64,000 nucleotides of DNA. It comes from Tetraselmis striata (lineage: Eukaryota; Chlorophyta; Chlorodendrophyceae; Chlorodendrales; Chlorodendraceae). The notes beneath the pieces were generated by a model. That model was given only the letters and a program-made list of their open reading frames with translations, made no database searches and had not been told where the DNA came from. The position numbers and the translations under genes were made by a program. Below are positions 11,155-20,433 of this stretch, piece after piece. Location: contig VCJN01001591.1 of assembly GCA_006384855.1 (NCBI GenBank), forward strand, positions 22,656 to 86,655, written 5' to 3'. The first letter of the stretch is position 1. The number at the start of each line of letters is the position of its first letter.

Positions 11155-11460
11155 AACACTTGCACTTTGCGCGTACTGCTGGGTTACATCCAGGCTGCGT
11201 CACACTATGCAACCGGAAAGGCTGCGTTGCTACTGCAAACGATGCGACGCCTCACTCTGTAGCAACCGCTGCCGCGCCTATCCCACAGCCGCTGCCCCCC
11301 CCCCCCCCCCCCCCCCCCGCGCGGGATCCCCGCCATCAGCAGCTTGCACTTGCACTTTGCGCGTACTGCTGGGTTACATCCAGGCGGCGTCACACCGGAA
11401 AGGCTGCGTTGCTACTGCAAACGATGCTACGCCTCACTCGGTAGCAACCGCTGCCCCGCC
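11155..11460. repeat. Direct repeat flanking a T1 deletion scar
   Basis: ACTTTGCGCGTACTGCTGGG and the following ~110 bp occur at about 11160 and again at 11353, separated by a long poly-C run (11287-11318) and CGCGGGATCCCCGCC. T2 has one copy here. The GGATCCCCGCCA segment is the tail of gene X, most of which T1 lacks, so this is a deletion/duplication junction. Confidence 0.7.
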
Positions 11461-12060
11461 CATCCCACTCGGGATGCTGAGAGCAGCTAAAGGGCACCGG
11501 GGGCGGGGCAAGAGGGAGCAGGGCCAATGATTGTGGAAGAGCGGGGACCCGCTTGCATGCCATCGTATTATATCTTGCACAATATCTGTTGCTGCACTCA
11601 TATCTCACATCACTAGCTTAGCTATAGTGATTCCCCCCCCCCCCCCCCCCGCACCGCGTACGCACAAGCCTGGGTATACGCATCAACTGCCCGCCGGGAT
11701 GAGAAACTGGTATTGGTAGTGTGTCTGTGGGGTGGAGGGGGGGCAAAAGAGCTGCCAATTGCTGCCAAGCTGGTGCGTTACATTGGGGCAGGCGCTGGGC
11801 AGACAATTGGGGCTCGCTTCAGAGCATTGTCTAGTGCCTATGCGGCTGCGCCGCCTCCGCCGCATGCAGACTCTGCGGGCTCACCAGCACCGCCACCTCA
11901 GTCATGCGGCCCTGCATCCCGCAGCCCGCCGCCGTCAGCCAGATCAGAGGTATCCAGAAGGCCAGTGCTGGGGTTGTTGCGGCATGACCGCATAGTTTTC
12001 AGCGGCTGCCGTCCACAGCTTGTAATGCATCCCTTTCCGCCGATTCCGCTGTATGCGCTG
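11461..12060. other. T1 spacer, no gene resolved
   Basis: Contains a poly-C run at 11635-11650 and short open frames on both strands. By position on the minus strand it may hold 3' exons of the BED/Tudor gene, but none shows clear conservation with T2. Confidence 0.4.
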
Positions 12061-12061
12061 T

Positions 12062-12199
12062 CTTGGCGCCGCGCTGCCCCGGCCGCCGCGCCTTGGCGCC
12101 GCGCTGCCCCGGCCGCCGCGCCTTGGCGCCGCGCTGCCCCGGCCGCCGCGCCTTGGCGCCGCGCTGCCCCGGCCGCCGCGCCTTGGCGCCGCGCTGGGT
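12062..12199. repeat. 30-bp GC minisatellite, ~4.5 units
   Basis: Unit TTGGCGCCGCGCTGCCCCGG plus CCGCCGCGCC, repeated head to tail. It is nearly the same as the reverse complement of the unit in the array at 22351-22706 and the single unit at 42906-42935. It lies within the BED/Tudor gene region of T1, probably in an intron. Confidence 0.85.
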
Positions 12200-12204
12200 A
12201 TCGA

Positions 12205-13677
12205 GTCCTCCCCTCCCTAGTGAGCGCGTCCACCTGCGCCTTGCGCTCGGGGCCGTCCTCCTCCGTCACCACATTCTGCAACCCCCACCGCGTGACGAAC
12301 CACGCAGCTCCTTGCATGCGCTTGTACATGTGCCCAAGCACCGCCTGGGGACGCGAAGCTCCTTCTCGGTCATGATCGCCTTCACCCGGGCCTCCTCGAG
12401 CAGCGGACCGGCGTTAAGAATGGAAAACGTTTCCATGTGGTGCAAGCAGTCCTCCATGACCCAGCCGGACTGCACCGTCACCTTGCCTGACCCTGCAGTC
12501 ATGGAGGGGAATGCCGTCACGCCCACGCCCACGCCCACGCCCACGCCCACGCCCGGGGGGGGGGGGGGGGGGTTTACCTTTCGATTCTTGGACACTGCAA
12601 ACGAAGGGCGCAACCCGCGTTCAAAGTTGCTGGGTATCGGGACTAAAGCCTGGCGCCGGTCTTCCTGCTTCATAGCTCGGAATCCAATGTGGCCCTGCAC
12701 GGTGACAAATTTCCTCCAGAAGTCCCTTCCCAAGCCAAAAAAAAACAGGTGGAACGGCGCGAGGGGGAAGAGGTTGACCATGCTGACATAGCCCAGGACC
12801 ACATGCACATGGCACACGCCATGGCAGCCAGTGTTCTGCTTGGCCTCCGCCAGCCGGGTTGTGTTGAACGCACGCCGGGCAAGGTGCGTGATTCACTGGA
12901 CAAGTCATCGCCTTGATGGACGGTTACCAAGCGAGCCTCCCCGTCCGCATCCACAGGGGGGTGCTCCTGGGCAGCCGCCATAGCCTCCACAACCTGCCAC
13001 GCCGACCGGGCGGGTGCGTGTGATTCCATACAACCGCAGTTGAGTGGTGCCACCAGCACGCAGGCCGGGCCCACTCACCTCTGAACGCAGAAGGTCCACA
13101 ATGTCACCGTCCTCGAAAACAGCGCGCCACTGGGTCGCCCCGCCGTAGTCCTCCAACACCCACTCGGTAACGACGCCGGTTATCACGCCGTAGTGCCATA
13201 CTCCCCGGAACTTCTTGGCGATGACCTTCATGTAGAAGTCGCCGGGATCGCCTTTCCATATCACGCCCTCATCGCGGGTTCGACGCCCGCCGGCGGCCAC
13301 GCAGGCGCGTCGATGTCCATACCGTCTTCGCCAACGGGGTCCTCCCCCACGCCCATCACATCGTCCACCTTCGAGCCGCCGTCGTCCGAGACCGGCGCCG
13401 GCGGGCCGTTTCCGACGGCTGCAGCTACTCCTGCTGCCGCGCTTGTTGCTGCTGTTGCTGCTGCTGCTGCTGCCGCCCCTGCTGCTGCTGCTTGTGATAA
13501 GGCGGCCTTGCGGCGCAACTTAGCCGCACGCTTCAACGAGTGGCTACAGTTCGGGAATTTTAGGAAGTGCCGCTCTCGCGCCGTCCTTTCACTACTACCC
13601 GTCACGATGCCGTGGCAGTGCTTGCATGTGTACACGCCATCCTTCGACACACTCGCTATCCATCCCTTTGCCGGCAT
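12205..13677 (-). pseudogene. T1 BED-like zinc finger plus Tudor-like protein (candidate transposase or accessory gene)
   Basis: ATG at 13677 (MPAKGWIASV). Residues 18-44 form a BED-like finger: C18-x2-C21, H37 and C44 in VYTCKHCHGIVTG and HFLKFPNC. A poly-Ala linker encoded by (GCTGCT)n follows. After a one-base frame change near 13300-13330, a Tudor-like module reads IAKKFRGVWHYGVITG and WRAVFEDGDIVDLL. This exon ends at 13079 with a GTGAGT donor. Further minus-strand exon-like segments lie at 12817-12578 (LGRDFWRKFVTVQGHIGFRA, donor at 12577 followed by poly-C) and about 12480-12205. BED fingers bind DNA in many transposases, and Tudor-type folds read chromatin or bind protein tails. Frameshifts make this copy non-functional. 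Its continuation is probably gene X of T2. Confidence 0.65.
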
Positions 13678-13869
13678 GCCTGCTGCCGCGCGCGGGGGGC
13701 GGGGGGGGGGGGGGGGGTTGAGAGTTGGGGTGGATGTAACCCACCACCGGCAGGCAACACAGATGCGAGTGCGCGGCTGTCCGCGCTTGATTCAACGGTG
13801 AGCGGCGGTGACCGTGAGGCGACCCCGTACTTCATGCGCGTGCTGGGGCGTTACACAATCATCAGCAGT

Positions 13870-14283
13870 TAGGGCGGCTGCATTAAAACGCGCACCTACG
13901 AACACCACCTACCGCCTACCACCTACCGTACCACCTACATCCGCCCACACCTCCGCCCGTCGTGCCGCACATCGCGGCACACCGCGGGGTCAGCGGTCAG
14001 CGATGTGCGGTCAGCGATGTGCGGCGATGTGCAATGAGTGCGTACATCCGCCTGTACTTAGCCCGGGTGCTCCGCGTCGGCGGGCGACACGCGAGCCCGC
14101 GTGCGCATATCAATTTGATGGAATTATGGAAACGAGAAATTCATATAGTACTTTACAGGTCGCGAGCGATAGTCGTCGCTACTGGGTATGAAATCCACGT
14201 CCCTCGTCCGTCCCGTATCGTCCCCGTATGTCGTCGTTCGTCACCAGTAGGGCACATTTACGTCACATCTGAATCTCACAGTG
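13870..14283 (+). repeat. T1 right subterminal region and terminal inverted repeat
   Basis: Holds ACCACCTACC and GCGATGTGCGG short repeats, then an AT-richer stretch with ATGGAATTATGGAAACGAG, and the perfect TIR at 14262-14283. It is matched inversely by T2 47454-47740. In T2 about 1.5 kb carrying the 284-328 aa gene lies between the GCGATGTGCGG repeats, and in T1 it is deleted. A frame beginning at 13962 runs through this into Copia pol by chance. Confidence 0.85.
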
Positions 14284-14286
14284 GTA

Positions 14287-17200
14287 GTGCCTCTGGTGGC
14301 ATGGGCGGCTCTGCCCGTGTTAAAACCAAGTCTGATTCCGCTTACTTGCTTGATGCGGTTGCTCTTGCGATTGCTGTTGTCGATGCACGAGGGGCGTGCA
14401 TGCTGGGGCTGAATGATGATCTCGGAAGCTACCCGGACATGTGGGTGAAGGACAGTGGGGCGTATCCGCATATGGTGGCTGACTCTGACAGCTTCGTGGA
14501 GTATGAGCAGCTTGCACCACCGGTTGAGGTGGGGGGTATTTGCTGTCTGGCGGTGGGCCGGGGGACGGTCTGGATGGTTGTTCGAGCCGATGGCGGCGAA
14601 GTACGCAGTGTGCTTCGTGGGGTTCTGCATGTCCCGGACTTGCCGGGCAAAACAAAGCATGGCTACCGCAGGTTGTTTAGCCAGCGGTTGGCGCAGGAGC
14701 GTGGCGCTTCGTTTCATTACACGGCCAACGGGGACTCCATGGTCTTGCGCTCTGCTGGCCGTGATATGACGGTCCCTATCGGGCGCGCTCCGGGGAGCAA
14801 CTTGTACGCTTTCCGCAGCAGAATACTACGGAGCGGGCATGCGCCCAGCCCTGCGGATGTTGTTGCGCTGCAAGCTTGTGGGAAGTTGTCAAAGTTGCTG
14901 TGGCACAGACGTCTTGGCCATCTGCATGCTGCAGGCATGGATCGTTTGCTTGCGGAGAGCGTCTCGGGGATCACGTTCGCGAAGGATGAGATACTGCCGT
15001 TTTGTGACTGTTGCGCGTTGGCGAAGTTTCACGAACAGCCGCGGTCGCGCATTGCGTCAAAGCGTCCTAGTGGGCCACTGCAGAAGTTTGGAGCTGACAT
15101 CTGGGGGCCAGTGGGTGTGACGTCCATTGGCGGGTTCCGTTACGTCTTTGGGATGACTGACAATCTATTACTCGGCATACGGCTGGGTGGTGTTCATGAA
15201 GTCCAAGGATGAGGCTCCGAGGGCTCTGCTGTTGGTGGTGCGCGCTATCAGGCGCGTGCATCCCCGATTCGGATACGACAAGAGTACAGCTCGCCTGAGA
15301 ATGGACAACGACTCAGTCTTCCAGAGTGCGGATTTTCGATCTGCATGCGATGGCCTGCACTTCGTTCCTGAGTTTTCTGCGCCATACTGCCAATGGCAGA
15401 ATGGTCTGCAGGAGCGTATGTGGCTTACTTTGTCCGAGATGACGGTGGCTATGCTGCTACATGCTGGCCTGGGTCGTGAGTTCTGGGCGCTGGCCTTCTG
15501 TGCCGCGATGCACATCCGCAACAATGTCTACAGTCGGGGTGTCGGTTCTGTTCCCTACCGGCGTCACACTGGCAAGACCCCAGATGTGGCTGGGTTGCGG
15601 GTGTTCGGCTGTCCAGCGTATGTGCACGTGGATGCCGGGAATAGGCGGAAGCTTGACGCCAAGGCCTTTCGCGGGGTCTTCGTTGGTTATGGGCAGGAAT
15701 CTCACACCTACTTAGGTGTGGAACCCAGCTACTCGCCGCGTGGTTGCAAGTCGGAATGTGATTTTCGATGAGGGTTGGCGTGATGCGGCTTCCAGCAGCA
15801 AAGGGGGCAGTGGGGGCGATGCTGCTGCAAGGCCTTGAGATGTTCCCCCAATACCAGGCACTTCTCGATAACGGCGGAGTTGGCAGCACGTCCGACGCAT
15901 CACGGCTACAAGAGATAACCGAGGCTCACCGGCGTGTCGTGGATGAAATGGACGACGTTGAGGAGGAGCTTGAGATTGAGGAGAAGACACAGACTGCGGA
16001 GGAACTGGAACTTGGACCGCAGCGATCCACGCTGGAGCTGACCCAGTTGGAGACGAACGAAGGAACAGACGATGGCGGGCAAGAGGAACCTATAGTCCAG
16101 CGTGCTGAGAGGGACCCCTACCCTGCTCCTTCTCGCCGAGCTCCTGGGCAATGGTGGGTCATGCATCCGGAAAACCCCAACGCCGACGCTGCAGCTATGA
16201 TGGCCGCCGCATTCGCGGCAGTGACACAGGGTGTCGATGAGCCCATCACGCTCAAGCAGGCCCTGTCCGGACCGTTCAAGGAGCAATGGGCGCAAGCCGT
16301 AGAGTCAGAGTTCAACTCGGTTGGAGAAGCAGGGCACGTGGGTGGTGTGCGAGTCACCAGAGGAGCAAACAGCCATTCCCAGCAAATGGGTATTCATGGT
16401 CAAATACAACGCTGATGGCAGTATCGCGCGCTTCAAGGCCCGACTGGTTGTCCAAAGCTGCCGTCAACGACATGGCATCGACTATGCAGAGACTTTTGCA
16501 CCGACCGTGAAGTTCACCACTATCCGAGTGCTGTTTGCGATTGCAGTACAATACGGCTGGAATATCCACAGGTTTATGTCGACACGTATGCTCCAGTGGA
16601 GGAGGAGATCTACATGAGGCCGCCGCCTGGCTTTGAGCAGTACGATGCAAGAGGGCGGCCTTGCGCTGGTCTTGCGCTTGTTGAAGAGCCTGTACGGGCT
16701 GAAGCAATCACCCCGAAATTGGCACAACACCTTGCATAAGTTCTTGGTGTGCTACGGGTTTCAGCAGCTCACGTCCGACCCTGGCGCGTACGTCTACTGG
16801 CAGGGTGGGCAGTTGATCTGCATCCTGGTGGTGTACGTGGACGACATGATCTTTGCCTTCAAGGACGCAGTATGGGCCGCGGATTTCAAGACGGCATTAG
16901 GCGCCCGCTTTGACATCAAGGACTTGGGCGTCTGTGCCTGGGCGCTAGGCATGGCGGTGGAGCGAGACTGGGACAATGCGACGCTGAAGGTGCATCAGGC
17001 CAAGTACATTGATGACATGCTGCACAAGTTCAACCTTGCTGACGCTTACGCTGTGAGCACCCCGGCGGAGGTTGGTGCCGATGTCCCCGGTACCAACAAG
17101 CCGTTGGCTGCTGAGATGCCATATCAGGCCCTTGTGGGCAGCCTGCTGTACGCGATGGTGGCTACCCGCCCCGATATTGCCGAAGCTGTGAGCAAGTTGT

Positions 17201-17781
17201 GCAGGGTGATGGCCAAGCCTGAAGAGCGCCACTGGCAGGCTACCAAGCGAGTCCTGCGATACCTGAAGGGTACCAATATCCTGGGGCTGACCTTCAGTGG
17301 GGGCAAGGCTGACGGCCTACTGCACGGGTACTGCGACGCCGACTGGGCTGGAGACGTGGCGTCGCGATGCTCCACCACTGGCTTCGTCTTCATGCTTTGT
17401 GGAGCTGCAGTGAGTTGGAAGTCGCAGCTGCAGGCCACTGTGGCGCTGTCAACGGCAGAGGCAGAGTACATGGCGTTGTGTGGTGCTGTGTGCGAGGCGC
17501 TGTTCTTGCGCGAGCTGCTGCGCAAGCTGTGTTGTGCTCAGTCCGAGGCCACAGTGATCTTCGAGGACAACCAGAGCTGCATTGCGCTGACGCGCAACCC
17601 CATGACCCATGGTCGCAGCAAGCACATCGCCATCAAGTACCACTTCACACGGGAGAAGGTGCTCAGCGGGGAGGTGGCAATTGAGTACTGCCCGACTGCA
17701 CAGATGGTTGCGGATGCACTCACCAAGGCTCTGGGAAGGCTGAAGCACGCAGAGTTTGCCATGCAGATGTTGGGCGCGTAA
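14287..17781 (+). pseudogene. pol: Copia-A pol (protease, integrase, reverse transcriptase, RNase H), frameshifted
   Basis: Order along the strand: protease with WVKDSGAY near 14440; pre-integrase zinc domain (HRRLGH, then CDCC near 14910-15015); integrase core with the Asp of FGADIWGP (about 15092), the Asp of RMDNDSVF (about 15300) and the Glu of NGLQERMW (about 15412); reverse transcriptase from about 16140 with YVDDMIF near 16840; RNase H with DADWAGD (17340) and TAEAEYMA (17455). It ends at TAA 17781. Frameshifts lie near 15165, 15712, 16320 and 16570-16630. Apart from these breaks it is close to Copia-D, so it was probably functional recently. Confidence 0.93.
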
Positions 17782-17789
17782 TGACTGCA

Positions 17790-17802
17790 TGGCGAGTGGG
17801 GG
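17790..17802 (+). promoter_or_regulatory. Copia-A polypurine tract
   Basis: GGCGAGTGGGGG lies directly before the 3' LTR, the place where plus-strand DNA synthesis is primed. The same tract precedes the LTRs of Copia-B (reverse, 30615-30630) and Copia-D (54262-54274). Confidence 0.85.
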
Positions 17803-18293
17803 TGTTGTTTGATACCAGTCTTGCAGGCGTTTGACCGGCTGTTTGGAGCCTTGACGCCTGCACACTCTCAGCAGTATCTGTAGACGGCGGAGCGATCGTA
17901 CGGCTACGAGTACGAGAACGCGAGTACATCTCCGGCAGCAGACGTACATCGTGGAGCGGCTGTACATCTACGAGTACGAGGACGCCCGTGCGAGCACAAT
18001 CAAGATTCCGGTACTGCTGAGTATCAATGGCGGGCGCCATGCAGTACTAGAATATACTGCAGGATATCGGCCGATGCAGCAGCGGATACTGTATTGTACG
18101 GACATAGATAATGCCAATACTCAGGCTCGCACATATGCGTTAAGTACTGGAGAATACAGTCAGCGCGCGATGGCGCAAGGTGGCGGATGCGCTAATGGCT
18201 GGCGCGCGCGCCAGGGCGTGCGCGAGTATAAATGCAGGGCGCGACCCGTTGTAACAGACAGTCGTCCTTTTCCCTCACGCCCATATTTCAACA
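17803..18293 (+). repeat. 3' LTR of Copia-A, 491 bp
   Basis: TGTTGTTTGATACC...CATATTTCAACA, with perfect 5-bp TGTTG/CAACA ends. Internal features are two imperfect ~75-bp repeats built on CTACGAGTACGAG, a GGCGCGCGCGCC palindrome at 18201, and a TATAAATG box at 18227-18232. The TATA position leaves about 60 bp for R and U5. Confidence 0.95.
18227..18232 (+). promoter_or_regulatory. LTR TATA box
   Basis: GAGTATAAA(G/T)GCAGGGCGCG is the most conserved part of every LTR copy in the window, including the degenerate pieces at 27107 and 27738. It is the likely core promoter for the genomic transcript. Confidence 0.75.
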
Positions 18294-18590
18294 ATCGGAG
18301 CCGTCACAAAGCGCCTCAAGCGGGTCGTGCATGTGGACAAGCTGTGTTGTCTGAGGCATACACGCTCCCACACGCCGCACGTAGTTCAGATAAAAAAACC
18401 CGTAAAACCGTCCTTGGTGACGTTCCGTGAGGTGGCCCTATATACGATATTGCTAAAACGCAAGTGTGGCAATTGTTTTACAGTGTGGTTGTATTTACAA
18501 GCAACGCACGGGCTACATCGAATAGGGAAAAAGGGCAAATATCGAGTCAAAATGGGCACATTTACGGACTCGAAAATGTACCCCCCTTAA
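18294..18590 (+). other. Copia-A right flank with unrecognised open frame
   Basis: After the TSD, a frame on plus from about 18299 to 18590 reads through KRVVHVDKLCCLRH and FREVALYTILLKRKCGNC. It joins across the Copia-A site to sequence before 3960 and resembles 26380-26430. It is protein-like in composition but no family is recognised. Its end overlaps the hairpin motif at 18543. Confidence 0.4.
18543..18572. promoter_or_regulatory. Conserved CGAGTC hairpin, copy 1
   Basis: CGAGTC, an 18-nt conserved loop (AAAATGGGCACATTTACG) and GACTCG. The same 30-nt arrangement occurs at 19795-19824 and 26181-26210 (inverted), and a partial one at about 20388-20414. It precedes the repeated ORF unit by about 350 bp. 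Role unknown; it may be a regulatory hairpin or the end of a small mobile element. Confidence 0.6.
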
Positions 18591-18896
18591 CTCGGTTTTG
18601 CACCCCCCAAGGGGGGTGCAAAAACTGAGTCCCGCCCAATACCGTACGAATGTACGGCAAAACTGGCCTTTCACACATTCTTGCCAGCACTGTACGAGGT
18701 ACCCTTCATCTGTACTGCACTATGTACTACACAACAGTCCACCGCCCCTTGACGAGATGCGTCGCTACCAGTCCATGCTAACCGTTTTTGCCTCGAATGC
18801 TACTCCGCCGCTGTGCTTTTCACTCTTCTATCACTCGCAAGCACCCTCGCGCTTTTGTTCAGGGAGGCATCTTCACGCATCTTGGTTCACAAAAGC

Positions 18897-19565
18897 ATGG
18901 CAGACCGTCCTCGCAAAGGAAAATGCACCTCTGCCCGTTTGAAGACTCCGGCGGCGGGGGCATCTGCAGCTGCGCTTGGTTTCGACCCAACAACGGCTCC
19001 CGACGCACTGCTAGTGACTCCCATGGCGCAAGATTCTCCGCAGGTGCACTTGCGTTCGGGCAGGAGGGCGTCTCAGGCTCCAATACCCACGACTCAGCCC
19101 ATAAGGCCCCTGCAACCGGGCAGTGGGCAACATCGAAGCGGACCGCCACGGGCTTGGTACGGAGATTCGCAGCCTTTGGCCGACCCGGGGCCTCAGCCTA
19201 ACCCCCAGCCGCCTCAAGGTGTGCCACCTTTGGACCCACTCCCCGGAGCGACTCCAACGGTACGCGGACTCGCATCTTCGTTAGCATCACTCATCTCGGC
19301 GCCGTGGGCTGCGTTAAGCGCACCTCGCCATCGCGCATCTCAGGGATCTCAACTCACCCAGACCGCTGACGAACAGTCTGGAGCCGGTCAAGGTGAACCT
19401 TTGGCCACGATTCATGAGGATGAGCACGGACAGGAAGAGGAGGAGGAGGAGGGGCCCAATACTGTCGGAAGGTGTCCGCCTGGACAAACGAGCCCCGCCA
19501 CAAGCGCCACAAGTGGGAGCAAAATGGTAACCCCTCGCCCCTTGTCAACACAACCTCAAACGTGA
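18897..19565 (+). CDS. Unrecognised Pro/Ala-rich protein, copy 1
   Basis: 222 aa from ATG 18897 (MADRPRKGKCTSARLK). The frame is open upstream to 18813 and would add a hydrophobic LFTLLSLASTLALLF stretch, so a signal-peptide-bearing start at 18813 is possible. I prefer 18897 because that N-terminus is the better preserved block in the second copy. Contains LVTPMAQDSPQVHLRSGRRA, a Pro/Gln-rich middle and an acidic run EEEEEEG near the C-terminus. Composition is that of a disordered protein, perhaps a nucleic-acid-binding ORF1 of a retroelement, but nothing identifies it. A partial duplicate follows 1.06 kb downstream. Confidence 0.5.
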   Translation: MADRPRKGKCTSARLKTPAAGASAAALGFDPTTAPDALLVTPMAQDSPQVHLRSGRRASQAPIPTTQPIRPLQPGSGQHRSGPPRAWYGDSQPLADPGPQPNPQPPQGVPPLDPLPGATPTVRGLASSLASLISAPWAALSAPRHRASQGSQLTQTADEQSGAGQGEPLATIHEDEHGQEEEEEEGPNTVGRCPPGQTSPATSATSGSKMVTPRPLSTQPQT

Positions 19566-19794
19566 GGGCATCTTCGCGTGTGAGGAAAAAGATTCTCACA
19601 CGCCCCCCCCCCTTTCCCTACATAGACCATCTCCACGACCCTTCTTCAACAACAAGCGCCACTTGTCGACCCAATGCTCGGCGAGTGGAACTGCTACGAG
19701 CGGGACTTCCCTGCGTGCTTCGCCACCTGGCCCGAACCACAGGACGGGCATCCCGACGACTACAAGAAGCATCACAAGGAAGAAGGGCAAATAT

Positions 19795-19824
19795 CGAGTC
19801 AAAATGGGCACATTTCCGGACTCG
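19795..19824. promoter_or_regulatory. Conserved CGAGTC hairpin, copy 2
   Basis: Same 30-nt CGAGTC / GACTCG arrangement, with TTCCG in place of TTACG in the loop. It lies upstream of the second ORF copy, as copy 1 does for the first, which shows that the duplicated unit includes this motif. Confidence 0.6.
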
Positions 19825-19955
19825 AAATTACCCCCCCTTGGCGTTTTCGTCTCGAATGCTACTCCGCCGCTGTGCTTTTCACTCATCTACCACTCACAAG
19901 CACCCTCGCGCTTGTATTTTGTGAGGCATCTTCACGCATCTTGGTTCACAAAAGC

Positions 19956-20336
19956 ATGGCAGACCGTCCTCGCAAAGGAACACGCACCTCAGCCCGCTCG
20001 AAGAGTCCGGTGGCGGGGGCATCTGCAGCTGCGCTTGGTTTTGAGCCAACGAGGGCTCTCGACGAAATGCTAGTGACCCCCATGGCGCAAGATTCCCCGC
20101 AGATGCACTTGCGTTCGGGCAGGAGGGCATCCCATGCGCCAATACCCACGACTCAGCCCATGAGGCCCCTGCAACCGAGCGGTGGGCAACATCGAAGCGG
20201 ACCGCCATCGCAGGGGGCCGGAGATTCGCAGGCTTTGCCCGAGCCGGAGCCTCAGAACCTCGGAACCTCAAGTGTGTGCGCATCTTCGCGCGTGAGGGCA
20301 AAGATTTTCACACGCTTCCTCCCCTTGCCTACATAG
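19956..20336 (+). pseudogene. Unrecognised Pro/Ala-rich protein, truncated copy 2
   Basis: 126 aa from ATG 19956. The first ~95 residues closely follow copy 1 (MADRPRKGTRTSARSK, LVTPMAQDSPQMHLRSGRRA). The middle and the acidic C-terminal part are then missing, and the frame ends in sequence that in copy 1 lies downstream of the stop. The 5' flank is also duplicated. It is a tandem duplicate with an internal deletion. Confidence 0.6.
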
Positions 20337-20433
20337 ACCATCTCCACGACCCCCCTTCAACAAGAAGCGCCACTTGTCGACCCAAACCTCGGAAATGTGC
20401 CCATTTTGACTCGAACATGCCACTTGTACCCAG

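Larger units (their letters stand above)
6616..14283 (+). mobile_element. T1: DNA transposon with CACTG termini, 7,668 bp
   Basis: Both ends are exact. The left end reads CACTGTGAGATTCAGATGTG, the right end is its inverted complement, and the perfect terminal inverted repeat is about 22 bp. Further in, GTGACGAA recurs at both ends. The 3-bp duplication GTA flanks it (6613-6615 and 14284-14286), and removing T1 restores Copia gag-pol as read in Copia-B. CACTR termini with a 3-bp TSD are the signature of the CACTA/EnSpm superfamily. T1 keeps remnants of three genes (L at 7340-7943, Z at 10219-11114, BED/Tudor at 12205-13677). Comparison with T2 shows deletion of the ULP1 gene and the 284-328 aa gene, so T1 should be non-autonomous. 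Superfamily placement rests on the ends only, because no transposase domain was recognised. Confidence 0.9.
3965..18293 (+). mobile_element. Copia-A, complete Ty1/copia element with nested transposon T1
   Basis: Both LTRs are present (3965-4454 and 17803-18293) and are flanked by the 5-bp target-site duplication ATCGG at 3960-3964 and 18294-18298. Order inside is leader, gag, [T1 insertion], protease, integrase, reverse transcriptase, RNase H. Integrase lying before reverse transcriptase is the copia (Pseudoviridae) order. Without T1 and its 3-bp TSD the element is about 6.66 kb. It is dead: gag has stops and a telomere-like insertion, and pol has several frameshifts. Copies B, C and D in this window belong to the same family. 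Confidence 0.93.

Noticed and set aside
6616..14283. Assignment of T elements to piggyBac, hAT or Zisupton/KDZ
   Set aside because: piggyBac needs a TTAA target and hAT/Zisupton give 8-bp duplications. Here the TSD is 3 bp. A CACTA-like label fits the ends best but is not proven.
13962..15212. 416-aa plus-strand frame as one protein
   Set aside because: It begins in T1 subterminal repeats and crosses the transposon end into Copia pol. The fusion is accidental.
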